Positions 16,713 through 25,813 of a DNA stretch of 64,000 bases are shown in pieces. The stretch spans positions 36,506 through 100,505 of the forward strand of contig NZ_JAAHGO010000030.1 of assembly GCF_010672455.1 (NCBI RefSeq). Direction: 5' to 3'. Position 1 is the stretch's first letter. Each line of letters opens with the position of its first letter. Position numbers and translations under genes: made by a program. This DNA comes from Okeania sp. SIO2C9. Its GTDB lineage: Bacteria > Cyanobacteriota > Cyanobacteriia > Cyanobacteriales > Microcoleaceae. Below the pieces are notes generated by a model that searched no databases, was not told the origin of the DNA, and saw nothing but the letters and a program-made list of their open reading frames with translations.

Positions 16713-17233
16713 TTGTTTTTTTATCTAAACACTTCTATTTATTCTATAGCAGGGAATAGGTAACAGGGAATGGGGAATGGGGAATAGGCAACAGGCAAAA
16801 GGCAACAGGCAACAGTCAGAAAAACATTTCCCTGTCTTAGGGTTCATTATCAACATAAGTCCTCAGCAACTCCTTCCTTGCTATACTATTATTTTAGATA
16901 GTTAAGAAAGAAGAATTTACCAAATAATTAAGGTTTAAAAACTCTACGCATCAAAGAAAAAAAGAAATTTTTTTTTATTCAATCCTCTTATTCAAACACA
17001 AGTCCTAACAAGGAAATATTTGTAGTGCGGGCATCTTGCCCGCCATAGGTGCATCTTGTCCTGATGAAATTTCCTGTAATTATTAGACTTCTCCAATAAT
17101 AAAAAATAAAATCAATTATCGCACAGAAATTATCAATTATTACTCCCTACTCTGTACGGACGTTGCATGCAACGTCCCTACGACCTACTCCCTCTTCTCT
17201 GAAGATATCTATTAATTATACAAATAAATAATT
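16713..17233. repeat. Spacer with heptamer arrays and a miniature element
   Basis: There is no gene. A run of GGGAATA/GGCAACA heptamers covers about 16750-16820, and a GCGGGCATCTTGCCCGC palindrome lies at 17027-17043. A copy of the TAGACWTCTCC element spans about 17083-17215 and has an almost perfect 28-bp palindrome (17154-17181, centre GCATGC) inserted in it. The DUF1838 gene ends immediately to the right. Confidence 0.65.
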
Positions 17234-18049
17234 CTACTCAACTTCTTCTACCGGAATGGGAAATTTTTCTCCTTTCAAATAAGCATCAAAATTTTGCCTA
17301 AAATAAATCCAAGAAGTCACGTCATCCTTATCTAAAAGAGATTTAGCTGCATTTTTAAACAACGGAACGCGAGTATTCATTTCATCCTGAATTAACTGGG
17401 GTAATTCTGCAACACCAGCCACCTTCCCACCCCAAGCACTATAAATTAGATTACCAGAGCGATCGCCCATTTTCATCCATGGCACCCAAGGACCTATTCT
17501 ATCCCATGCCAACATTACCTTAGATACAGAAGTTGTGTCAGGATTTTGTAAATCTGCCGTGGGTACTGTCAACTTAAACAATTCGCTAGCTTGATAAAGA
17601 GGTTGAGGACTATATTCAGCAAACTTTGGATCGTCGGCGAGGGGGTTGGGATAACTAGAAAATAGGTCAAACTTATAAGTAGTCAACTCCTCATCAACTA
17701 ATGCAGGCATTGGTCTTTTAAATAACCCCTGCACTGGATTATTGGCCACATGAACTACAGGCAAAACTTCATCCGTCCAGGGATTTTTCCAAGTATCCAA
17801 CTTTTCCCCTGTTTCGGGGTCAAGATAAAATGTTAGTTCCCTAGAAGTAAAATCCCAACCTCCCTCCGGCCTCGGAATGCATCTGGCCACACTCATCCCT
17901 ACTATTTGGAACAAATGCTGTTTTGGTTCCCCAGGAATAAAGGCATAAACCGAACCCTGCCAAGTCAGAAAAGATTGTTGAGCGTCGGTACTAGCACGCA
18001 CTTTCACCCAGTCTTTTGCTTCAAGGAGTTTTTTGGTGAGATTGACCAT
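17234..18049 (-). CDS. DUF1838 family protein
   Basis: 271 residues, recognised as DUF1838 from the combination SRELTFYLDPETGE, VVHVANNPVQG, PWVPWMKMGDRSGNLIYSAWGGK and a C-terminal FRQNFDAYLKGEKFPIP. No signal peptide or membrane segment is visible. The family has no established biochemical role. It is divergently arranged with a paralogue (18503-19303) across a 450-bp spacer. Both keep the HIAN/HVAN and PWMPWMK signatures but are only moderately similar, so they are old duplicates. A Rieske oxygenase follows the paralogue, which hints at small-molecule metabolism, but no pathway can be assigned. Confidence 0.8.
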   Translation of the reverse strand: MVNLTKKLLEAKDWVKVRASTDAQQSFLTWQGSVYAFIPGEPKQHLFQIVGMSVARCIPRPEGGWDFTSRELTFYLDPETGEKLDTWKNPWTDEVLPVVHVANNPVQGLFKRPMPALVDEELTTYKFDLFSSYPNPLADDPKFAEYSPQPLYQASELFKLTVPTADLQNPDTTSVSKVMLAWDRIGPWVPWMKMGDRSGNLIYSAWGGKVAGVAELPQLIQDEMNTRVPLFKNAAKSLLDKDDVTSWIYFRQNFDAYLKGEKFPIPVEEVE

Positions 18050-18502
18050 TCGTTTGCTGATATAATTTTTTGTCTATAATAATATAGCAATTAGCAGTCA
18101 GTTATCAGTTATCAGCTTGATTTTTTTGTTTTTTTGTCTAACTTTTTAGACATACTTTATATGTGAAAGAGAAAATTATAATTCAGAGCTAATTTTAATT
18201 ACTAAATAGTCAATCAGCAATTATGTAAGCATTCAGCTATTCCTGCGGAATGCTACGCAAACAGCTTTTGAACCTAATAACTTACTCAAGTTAGCTAATG
18301 ACCTTTTTATTTCCTGCGGAATGCTACGCAAACATAAATTTTAATTCTCTTTGGAGACTAATTCCTCCTTCGGTATAATAGTAAGTTCATAACTCATAGC
18401 TGATAGCTGATAGCTGACAGCTGTTTGCCGAGCATTCCGTAGGAAATGCTTACGTAATTATCAATTAATACAAAAATAAATTATAGAAAGCTGGAGTTAA
18501 TA
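18050..18502. repeat. Divergent spacer with short dispersed repeats
   Basis: Heptamer arrays (CAGTTAT type near 18095-18115, AGCTGAT type near 18400-18420) flank three copies of a short dispersed repeat. Two read TTCCTGCGGAATGCTACGCA (about 18240 and 18312) and one is inverted (about 18421-18450). Promoters for the two divergent DUF1838 genes must lie here, but I see no convincing -35/-10 pairs. Confidence 0.6.
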
Positions 18503-19303
18503 ATGGGTGAATATTTTCATGACTATGAATTTGATAATTTAAATTTTTATAGAGAGAATCATGGTAAACAACTTTACTATAATTGGGGTGGAGAAGTTTG
18601 GTGGATAGAATCACCTGGAAAACCTCAAGAAAAGTTGTTTTCTATTATTGGGATGAATGCCACAAAAGTATTTCTTAAACCACATCCAGAATATGGGGAA
18701 GCCGGACATAGAATTAATCGGGAAATATGTTTATTTTGCGACTCATCTACTCAAGAAGTATTACACTATTGGCGACCTAGAGAAGGAGTAAAAGAAGTTC
18801 CTGTCATACATATTGCTAACCGGATGGTACAGGGTTTTGTCTCACCAAAAAAAATTGTAATTCCTCAGAATTCTGGATATGTGAAAAAAGTTATAGAAAT
18901 TCCTTTAGAATATCCTCATCCTTTGGCAAAAGAAAGTAAATATCGAGATTATTGCCCTGGAGAAAAATTTAAAGGAGTAGAATATTTTACCTCTAGTGTG
19001 GCTCGACCAGGGGTAACAGAAATACCTCCTTCTGAGTGGGCGAGAGATTGTCCGTGGATGCCTTGGATGAAATTAGGTTATGGTCATCCAGCTCGATTAA
19101 GATTTGAAACTACTATTTCTAGGGTAGAATCTTTTGAAGAACTTCATCCTAATTTAGTGAAGTTGGTGAGAGAAACATTGCCAATTTATGAGTTTGCTCC
19201 TGATGAAAGTGATGAACCAAATGTGACAAGTATTTTGTATTTTAAGAAGTATTTTGATGCTTATTTAAGAGGGGAAAAATTTCCAATTCCAGAGACTACT
19301 TAA
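18503..19303 (+). CDS. DUF1838 family protein, paralogue
   Basis: 266 residues with the same skeleton as the neighbouring DUF1838 protein: EKLFSIIGMNATK, VIHIANRMVQGF, EYPHPLA, CPWMPWMKLGY and FKKYFDAYLRGEKFPIPET. It starts at ATG 18503, and a purine-rich GCTGGAGTTAATA precedes it, so a weak Shine-Dalgarno is available. The N-terminus (MGEYFHDYEFDNLNFYREN) is more polar than in the paralogue. Function is unknown. The stop codon is followed within 3 bp by a nested miniature element. Confidence 0.8.
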   Translation: MGEYFHDYEFDNLNFYRENHGKQLYYNWGGEVWWIESPGKPQEKLFSIIGMNATKVFLKPHPEYGEAGHRINREICLFCDSSTQEVLHYWRPREGVKEVPVIHIANRMVQGFVSPKKIVIPQNSGYVKKVIEIPLEYPHPLAKESKYRDYCPGEKFKGVEYFTSSVARPGVTEIPPSEWARDCPWMPWMKLGYGHPARLRFETTISRVESFEELHPNLVKLVRETLPIYEFAPDESDEPNVTSILYFKKYFDAYLRGEKFPIPETT

Positions 19304-19305
19304 GT

Positions 19306-19673
19306 TATATCATTTTCGGTTGAATACTTATAAATAACTGTTGTGAGGAGTCAGGATTCAACCCACCCCTAACCCCCAGGGCTAATTCATTGTCACGAGA
19401 GAAAAAATAAGTAGGGGAGTGGGGGAGTGGGGGAGTAGGGGAGTAAAGTCAATTCATCGTCAACAGAGAAAAATTGTATCCTTTGAAATTTTGAAATTTC
19501 GTACATCTTAACTAGAATTAGTTAACCAAAAATATAGGGTTGTAAATATTCTCGCTACGACAATGAATTAGCCCTGCCCCTCGCCCCTCCCCCTCCCAGG
19601 AGGGGAACTCAGGAGTCAGAAGGAAATATTGGAGGAAAGTAAAGATAATTTCAGTTTAACCGGACATGATATA
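19306..19673. mobile_element. ATATCATGTCCGG-family element containing a second element
   Basis: The outer ends are TATATCATTTTCGGTTGAA (19306) and the inverted CCGGACATGATATA (ending 19673). Nested inside is an element with perfect 18-bp inverted ends, CAGGGCTAATTCATTGTC (19377-19394) and its complement (19559-19576). Its interior has GGGGAGTGG minisatellite and AT-rich sequence. The outer family also occurs at 14620-14776, 25451-25602, 35826-35971 and 57121-57311. Confidence 0.75.
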
Positions 19674-19707
19674 AGATATATCTGCAATTTACCTAGTCAA
19701 TAAAAAG

Positions 19708-21060
19708 GTGCAAAAGATGAGGAAAAATTTCAGTAGAGACGAGATGGAAACAGTGCAGGAAATATTGCAAACTGATACCCGACCTGTGCCGCCTGTACTC
19801 AAACAAGAATCAATCAAAAATCTGGGAACTGCCGATATTCCCAGAGAAATATTTTTTTCTCCTGAATATCATAACTTAGAGGTAGAAAAATTGTGGAAAA
19901 AAGTCTGGCAGTGGGCTTGTCGAGAAGAAAATATCCCCAATGTGGGCGATTATGTGGTGTATGATGTAGCTGACCTGTCGGTAATTGTTGTTAGGAGTAA
20001 GACTGATAAAATTCAAGCATTCTACAACTCTTGTTTGCACCGTGGAACCCAATTATGTGTTAACGAGGGAAATACTTTAGCTCTACAATGTCCCTTTCAT
20101 GGTTGGACATGGAAATTGGATGGTACTCTAGCTCATATTCCTTGTCGTTGGGATTTTGAACAAGTAGAAAATGAAGCTTTCCGGTTGCCTGAAATTAAGG
20201 TGGCAACATGGCAGGGTTTTGTCTTTATTAATTTTGACCCAGACTGTGAGTCTCTGGAGAGTTACTTAGAAAATCTACCCGAACATTTTCAACAGTTTGC
20301 TTTACAAGAAAGGTTTACAGCAGCTCACGTTGCCAAAGTGATGCCTGCTAACTGGAAAGTGGCACTAGAGGCTTTTTTAGAAGTTTATCATCTAAATGCA
20401 ACACATCCACAAATTATCAAATTTACTGGAGATATTAACGCCCAAACTGACATTTATGGTAGTCATAATCGGGCAATTATACCGTTTGGGGTGCCAAGTC
20501 CCCATCTAGGTAAGCTACAAGACCCACAAGCTGCTGCTATAGGTCTAATAGAATTTATCGGAATTGATCCAGAAAAATTACAGATATCTAAGGAAATGAA
20601 GCCCCGTGCTTATGCAGCAGAAGCAACTCGGCAATACTTCAACCAGAATTTAGAGCTAGACTGCTCTGCTGTTTCTGATACAGAGATGCTGGATCTAATT
20701 TCTTACTTAATTTTCCCTAACTTTATAACCTTTACTAGTGTCACTCAACCGTTCGAGTTTCGGTTTAGACCTTATGGTAACGACCCTGATTGTTGTATTA
20801 TGGAAGTGCTAATCTTGCAACCTTGTACATCGGAAATTAAGCCACCAGCAGCTAAAATTCATTGGCTGACATCTGAGGAAAACTGGAGTGATGCACCAGA
20901 ATTGAGACAATCAGGGCCAGTACTAGATCAAGATGCTTCCAACTTACTCCTGCTGCAAAAAGGTTTGAAGGCATCCGCCAAACCTGGTATTACTCTGGGT
21001 AACTATCAAGAATCTCGCATCCGTCACTTTCATCAGGTTTTGGATGAATATTTGAGCTAA
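19708..21060 (+). CDS. Rieske non-heme iron oxygenase, alpha-subunit type
   Basis: 450 residues from GTG 19708; an ATG three codons on (19717) is an equally good start. The Rieske [2Fe-2S] motif is CLHRGTQLC...LQCPFHGW (C109, H111, C128, H131). The mononuclear iron site is in AFLEVYHLNATHP (H228 and H233 likely ligands), with an acidic third ligand expected near the C-terminus. Proteins of this class use O2 and reductant to hydroxylate or demethylate small molecules. No ferredoxin reductase or beta subunit is nearby, so electrons must come from elsewhere, for example photosynthetic ferredoxin. The substrate cannot be told from sequence. The gene follows the DUF1838 paralogue in the same direction but 400 bp away. 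Confidence 0.85.
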   Translation: MQKMRKNFSRDEMETVQEILQTDTRPVPPVLKQESIKNLGTADIPREIFFSPEYHNLEVEKLWKKVWQWACREENIPNVGDYVVYDVADLSVIVVRSKTDKIQAFYNSCLHRGTQLCVNEGNTLALQCPFHGWTWKLDGTLAHIPCRWDFEQVENEAFRLPEIKVATWQGFVFINFDPDCESLESYLENLPEHFQQFALQERFTAAHVAKVMPANWKVALEAFLEVYHLNATHPQIIKFTGDINAQTDIYGSHNRAIIPFGVPSPHLGKLQDPQAAAIGLIEFIGIDPEKLQISKEMKPRAYAAEATRQYFNQNLELDCSAVSDTEMLDLISYLIFPNFITFTSVTQPFEFRFRPYGNDPDCCIMEVLILQPCTSEIKPPAAKIHWLTSEENWSDAPELRQSGPVLDQDASNLLLLQKGLKASAKPGITLGNYQESRIRHFHQVLDEYLS

Positions 21061-21400
21061 TATTGTACTAAGCGCAATTGAGAATTTAGAAGTAATTCCT
21101 GACTGAACTTAATCAAGTCAATGTCAGTCCAGTAGGGTGCCTTAGTGGAACGAAGTGGAGCGTAACGCACCAGCAATATCAAAAATGGTGCGTTACGCTA
21201 TCGCGCTTCAGCACCCTACTAGACTGACACACCTTAAATGGTGCATTAGATGGGGGGTGTGGGGAGTGTGGGGAGTGTGGGGAGTGTGGGGAGTATGGGG
21301 AGTATGGGGAGTGTGGGGAGTGTGGGGAGATCAAGACACCTAGAAACAAAAATCTATTACACAGTTTTAGGCGTGTCACGCCACTACTTTATGATAACTG
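21061..21400. repeat. Inverted-repeat element and 9-bp minisatellite
   Basis: 21123-21228 has ends GTCAGTCCAGTAGGGTGC and its complement with one mismatch, plus an inner inverted pair (GCGTAACGCACC / GGTGCGTTACGC), so it can fold as a long branched hairpin downstream of the oxygenase gene. About 21252-21330 is a 9-bp tandem repeat (GTGTGGGGA). The 62-codon frame through it (VWGVWGVWG) is a by-product of the repeat. Confidence 0.75.
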
Positions 21401-22908
21401 TTAACTGCTAACTGTTTTCCCATAAGGTCGCTTCAAATATTTTCCTTGGGGCGACCCTAAAACTTCTCCTTTGTCATAAATCAAGTTTCCCCGCAAAAAT
21501 GTACTCTTGACTTTTCCAGTTAACTCCATTCCTTCAAACGGTGTATAACCCTGCTGCGACTCCGACTCACTCGCACGCACCACAAAAGTTTCATTGGGGT
21601 CGAAAAGTACTAAGTCTGCATCATAACCAACAGCAACATCACCTTTTTCCAACAAACCATAACGTTGTGCGGGGTTCCATGACAACAACTCGGCGATCTT
21701 ATTTTCAGACATTCCTCTTTTTTTGCCTTCGCTGAAAACACCAGACAATAAATATTCCGTACCACCAAAACCCGATTTCTCTAACCAAATATTCTCCGGG
21801 TCTTGACTACTCGCTTTTTTCTCCGCCGAACAACAGGCATGATCGCTGACTATCCAATCAATTTGTCGATTTAACACTGCCTGCCATAAATATTCTACAT
21901 CTTCACGGGAACGAATAGGTGGATTTACTTTCGCCCATTTGCCTGTAGGTGCATCCACATCTAATAATAAATGCCCCACTGTCACTTCTCGGCGAAAATT
22001 AATATGAGGGAATGTTGTTTGCATCATTAATACTGCTTCCACAGCTTTCTGGGAACTCAGATGTAATAAATTAATATTGACACAATTGGTTTCATAAGCT
22101 AAATAGGAAGCAATAACAATTGCTAGTGCTTCCGAATGGGGAGGACGAGCAGCACTATACAGCGGTTTTCATGATTAGTAGACCACAGTAGGGACGTTCC
22201 ATGGAACGTCCCTACAAAGTTTTGCTTGTGAAGATGTGGTTCATCAAGAGCGAAAATCACTGTAAGCTTTGAGACCAGTGAGAGAGCTGTCATTTTCTAC
22301 GATTTTAGTATAAGCATTGAGAATATCAGCTACTTCACAATGCAAACTCAAACTAATATAATCCTGCATTTATGGATAACTTTCCCGTAATTTAGTTAAC
22401 CCCCGCATAATAAATTCAAAATGAGCAAAATCATATCTTTCTGATTTATCAATCATCAAAAATAGGTTTTGTTGGTCTGACATTCCGTGCAAACCATAGC
22501 CACCATAAAACATAAATATTTTGAATGATGGCACCCCATATTCCTCAAATAAAAATTGTAATTCATCAATATGACTGCTGCTAATGGGGGCGAGATGGTA
22601 ACCGTAGTCTACATAAAAATTACCTTCTGAAAGTTTCAATGCTTGAGGAAAAAAATCTTTGTAAGTACCGCCTCGGTTGAGATAATATTGCCCGGTACGA
22701 ATATAAGTTAAACCTGTTGTCACCCTGGAAAACCTAATAATTCTTTGGCATCGAAGACCTCCTTACCTAATTCTGGGTTAATTTCTGGGGCGATGTGAGC
22801 AAACTTGCCATTTTTAATTCCGAGGTCGAGATGAGCGATCAAATTCTGATTTGGGCGCACTACCCGGACATTTTTAATAACTAAATCGAAATCTAATACT
22901 TCTGACAT
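21401..22908 (-). pseudogene. Dihydroorotase/hydantoinase-like amidohydrolase, three lesions
   Basis: Reading the minus strand, the N-terminus MSEVLDFDLVIKNVRVVRPN to LLGFPG is followed directly by VTTGLTYIRTGQYYLN. In intact relatives about 25-30 residues including the HxH metal-binding motif lie between, so they have been deleted with loss of frame (near 22723). A nonsense TAA (22370-22372) stands where relatives have an acidic residue before MQDYISLSLHCE. A 103-bp TA-flanked element (22160-22262) splits KA from YSAARPP. The remaining ligands (Lys in SFKIFM, His in SLSLHCE and NLLHLSSQKA, Asp in IVSDHA) are still readable, so decay is recent. The family hydrolyses cyclic amides such as dihydropyrimidines or hydantoins. 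Confidence 0.88.
22160..22262. mobile_element. TA-flanked MITE with perfect palindromic core (family 1)
   Basis: 103 bp with imperfect inverted ends CAGCGGTTTTCAT / GAAAATCACTG, flanked by TA on both sides (22158-22159, 22263-22264). Removing it plus one TA restores the amidohydrolase reading (KAYSAARPP), which proves the boundaries. TA duplication is typical of IS630/Tc1-mariner-related elements. The centre is a perfect 28-bp palindrome (22188-22215). Other copies are at 36571-36672, 56593-56694 and 62760-62860, with a chimera at 50327-50424. Confidence 0.9.
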
Positions 22909-22932
22909 TATGTATCCCCAACAATTTAGCAA

Positions 22933-23567
22933 TAACTTTGTCTATATTTTATGCTAATGGAGTAGGGGAGTAATATCATGTCCGGTAACATCGGTGTAAT
23001 TGGATAAAGAGGGTGGGGAGTGTGGGGACTGTGGGGACTGTGGGGAGATGGGGAGATGGGGACACACCCCTAACCAGTCCCAGGAGTGGAATATCGAGAA
23101 AGATTTGGTAATTGTTGAAGATGGAACATTCTGCACTAGAGGCGATCGCTCAATAATATCCAGACCATCCCCAAACTTTCCCACTATGACAAGAGAGAGC
23201 CAAAAATTACCCAGATCAAAAACTACGGGAGTGGGCAAAAAAGAAATTGGGCGTTGGTGATTGGAGGTATGAAATCAGTAATTTAGGTAAATAATGTCAG
23301 ACTTCCCATTTGTTTCAAAGAAGCATCGTATTCAGACCAGTTACTTACTCTGTATTGGGATTTGGACTTACTCATATCCAGTAGGTACAGATTTTTTGTA
23401 CTGTAACCGTATTTATACTCTATTTTCATCTTTTCTTTTGTGCAACAAAGCCTTAAACTTCGTGAAATATAAAGAAAAGCTAAATAATAGTCAATCCAAT
23501 CAAGTTTGTTATACTTTTTCATTAGGAGAAAATGTTCACACAAAAAGTGACTTACGGAGTAATAAAA
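22933..23567. other. Spacer with element end, minisatellite and a coding relic
   Basis: It holds the left end of an ATATCATGTCCGGTAACATCGG-type element (about 22975), a GTGGGGACT/GGGGAGATG minisatellite (about 23010-23060) and a short open relic ending KLREWAKKKLGVGDWRYEIS (to about 23292, plus strand). GVGDWRYEISNLDKLR recurs at about 56940-57035 on the minus strand, so both are remnants of the same unidentified gene. The last 250 bp before 23568 show nothing else. Confidence 0.5.
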
Positions 23568-23960
23568 ATGAAAAAAGCATTAGGCAAAGTAATCCTTGCA
23601 TTTTTTGTCTGTTTACTATCTTTTGCAGTAGTTTCCTCCCGCCCTGCAATGGCAGCTAGTAGATATGATTGTGATTTAGCACAACAGCCACAATGTGTAG
23701 AAGACTTGCAGGAATCTGGAGACTTGTTATTTGTAGATATACCTCCATCTGGAGTTAACGCTATAGATGTTACTGTCAGCAATTACTCACAAGAGTATTA
23801 TGCTATATTTAACACCGATCTTGGCAACCCAATAGAACTACCCCCATATAAAACTAGTGAAGTAATAACTTATCCAGTCCAACCATCGAGTTCAGCTACA
23901 TTCTCAAATGCGAGTCGTGTTACAAATACACCAATACGGATCACAGTAGTTGCAAAATAG
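23568..23960 (+). CDS. Small secreted protein, tandem paralogue 1
   Basis: 130 residues from the ATG at 23568, chosen because GGAG (23556-23559) lies 8 nt upstream. An in-frame ATG at 23532 is also open. A signal peptide is evident (MKKALGKVILAFFVCLLSFA, then VVSSRPAMA, cleavage likely after AMA). The mature part of about 100 residues has two early cysteines (YDCDL, PQCVE), then GDLLFVDIPPSGV and a probable beta-sandwich pattern with many Asn/Ser. Family not recognised. Three tandem copies with conserved leader and spacer indicate duplication of a whole transcription unit. It is likely exported to periplasm or surface. Confidence 0.75.
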   Translation: MKKALGKVILAFFVCLLSFAVVSSRPAMAASRYDCDLAQQPQCVEDLQESGDLLFVDIPPSGVNAIDVTVSNYSQEYYAIFNTDLGNPIELPPYKTSEVITYPVQPSSSATFSNASRVTNTPIRITVVAK

Positions 23961-23982
23961 TGGTTAATTAAGATAATTTTTT

Positions 23983-24047
23983 GTAGGGGTGGGCTAATAT
24001 AGTGATTGATATTCGCAGTTAATAGACTTGATGTTTGCCCACCCTAC
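23983..24047. repeat. Inverted repeat between secreted paralogues 1 and 2
   Basis: Arms GTAGGGGTGGGC and GCCCACCCTAC are separated by about 42 bp. A near-identical structure follows paralogue 2 (about 24547-24610), and only a degenerate arm remains after paralogue 3. It may serve as transcript 3' end or be an old repeat insertion duplicated with the gene. Confidence 0.6.
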
Positions 24048-24140
24048 TCATCATGAAACAATTGTAATAATAGAGGAAGAAACTCCTCTGGAGATTTGGA
24101 AAAAACGTTCACACACAAAGTGACTTACGGAGTAATAAAA

Positions 24141-24530
24141 ATGAAAAAAGCATTAGGCAAAGTCATCGTTGCATTTCTTATCTGTTTACTATCTTTTGCA
24201 GTAGTTTCCCCCCGTCCTGCAATGGCAGATCAATATTATTGTATGTTAGGACAAGAACCAGATTGTTTAAGACAATTACCGTTGTCTGGAGACGTGTTAT
24301 TTGTAGATATACCTCCATCTGGAGTTAACTTCATAGATGTTAATTTCAGCAATTTCTCAGATAACCAAGCTGTAGTTAACAGTGATATTGACAGCCCAAT
24401 AGTAATGCCCCCATTTGGTGGTGCAGACAGAAATTATCCAGTCGTACCAGCAAGCTCTGTTACATTCTCAAATGCGAGTCCTGTTCGAGATACAACAGTA
24501 CAAATCAGAGTATTTGGGTATAGTCGTTAA
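24141..24530 (+). CDS. Small secreted protein, tandem paralogue 2
   Basis: 129 residues from the ATG at 24141, with GGAG 8 nt upstream in the leader shared by all three copies. The signal peptide is almost identical to paralogue 1. The mature part (DQYYCMLGQEPDCLRQLPLS) keeps both cysteines and the GDVLFVDIPPSGVNFIDV core, ending with QIRVFGYSR. It is closer to paralogue 3 than to paralogue 1 in the C-terminal half. Mature sequences diverge far more than the signal peptides and leaders, suggesting either diversifying selection on the exported part or gene conversion at the 5' end. Confidence 0.75.
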   Translation: MKKALGKVIVAFLICLLSFAVVSPRPAMADQYYCMLGQEPDCLRQLPLSGDVLFVDIPPSGVNFIDVNFSNFSDNQAVVNSDIDSPIVMPPFGGADRNYPVVPASSVTFSNASPVRDTTVQIRVFGYSR

Positions 24531-24703
24531 TTAAGATAATTTTTTTTAGGGGTGGGCTAACGTAGTGATTGATATTAGCAGTTAATAGACTTGATGTTTG
24601 CCCACCCTACTCATCACGAAACAATTGTAATAATAGAGGAAGAAACTCTTCTGGAGATTTAGAAAAAACGTTCACACACAAAGTGACTTACGGAGTAATA
24701 AAA

Positions 24704-25096
24704 ATGAAAAAAGCATTAGGCAAAGTCATCGTTGCATTTTTTGTCTGTTTACTATCTTTTGGAGTAGTTTCCCCCAGTAATGCAATGGCAGCTGAATATT
24801 GTTTTTTAGGACAAGAGCCACAATGTTTTCGAGAATTGCCGTTCTCTGGAGACTTGTTATATGTAGATATACCTGAATTTGGAGTTAGCTCCATAGATGT
24901 TATTTTAACCAATTTCTCAAATGGCAATGAAGCTGTAGTTAACAGTGATATTGACTATCCAATAGTAATAGGCCCAGATGACCGTCCAGTCCAAAGAAAT
25001 TATCCAGTCGTACCACGAAGCTCAGTTACATTCTCAAATGAAAGTCCTGTTCCAGATACACTAGTAAGAATCAGAGTATTTGGGAATAGTCGTTAA
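24704..25096 (+). CDS. Small secreted protein, tandem paralogue 3
   Basis: 130 residues from the ATG at 24704 with the same GGAG leader. A longer upstream open frame (from 24569) runs through the duplicated spacer and is not believed. The signal peptide ends SNAMA. The mature part has two cysteines (EYCFLGQEPQCFRELPFS), GDLLYVDIPEFGVSSIDV and VRIRVFGNSR. Function unknown. Unlike the first two copies it is followed by unrelated repeat-rich sequence, so it is the last unit of the array. Confidence 0.75.
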   Translation: MKKALGKVIVAFFVCLLSFGVVSPSNAMAAEYCFLGQEPQCFRELPFSGDLLYVDIPEFGVSSIDVILTNFSNGNEAVVNSDIDYPIVIGPDDRPVQRNYPVVPRSSVTFSNESPVPDTLVRIRVFGNSR

Positions 25097-25813
25097 TTAA
25101 GATAATTTTTTGTAGGAGTTGGCAAATAGTGTAAGACTAACGTCAAGTTAGCAGCAACCTGTGTTAACGGAGCTTTGCGCTAGCAAGCCGTCGCGCGATT
25201 TGGTCATCGTTTTCTTCTCGAACGAAGGCACGCACCAAATTCAGAAATATTTACGACCTCTTGTGACTTCAGGGTTGTTTGAGGATTGACGCTAAAAGTT
25301 TGGTAGGGTGCGTTCAAATGAACGCACCTTTTTAGGCAAGGCAGATGGGGAGGCGAACGCGCGATCGCTCCTCTCTCTGCCCATCCCAAGATCATCTAGC
25401 TCGCGTTTTGGGATAGGACCTGAATTCTGTTAACTCTTTTGATGAGGTTTTATATCATGTCCGGTTGAACAGTGATAAATAAATAACTACGGAGTCCTCA
25501 GGAGTCAGGAGTCAGGAGTCAGGAGTAAAGAGGGAAGAAAGAAGAAGAACTGGAGTTGAAGGAGAAAGTTTTTTGATAACTAATTATCCGGACATGATAT
25601 TACTCTATAATTCTACACGCTTAGTGAGAATGAAACAGCCCGGCCCTTTGAAAGGGGGAACTTATGCTGTTTGCGTAGCATGACCTAGGAAAGGGTTTCT
25701 TTCAATTGAAACTTAATTCTATACACGCTCCGATGCTACCAGACATGATATCACCCCATCACCCCATCACCCCATCACCCCATCACCCCATCACCCCATC
25801 ACCCCACACTCCC
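25097..25813. repeat. Spacer with a miniature element and 9-bp minisatellite
   Basis: 25451-25602 is an ATATCATGTCCGG-family element. It has a GGAGTCA heptamer array inside, and its ends match those of 57121-57311. 25752-25806 is a CACCCCATC tandem array directly at the 3' end of the exoprotein gene. A GGTGCGTTCAAATGAACGCACC-like palindrome (about 25308-25329) and an inverted element end (TACCAGACATGATATCA, 25737-25753) are also present. No gene is seen. Confidence 0.65.

Noticed and set aside
21155..21379. Coding frames through the GTGTGGGGA minisatellite (VWGVWG and SPHSPHSP peptides)
   Set aside because: Any 9-bp repeat without stops yields such frames on both strands; no start context or family.
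24569..24703. Extended N-terminus of secreted paralogue 3
   Set aside because: It lies in the duplicated spacer; the ATG at 24704 has the conserved GGAG leader and begins the signal peptide.
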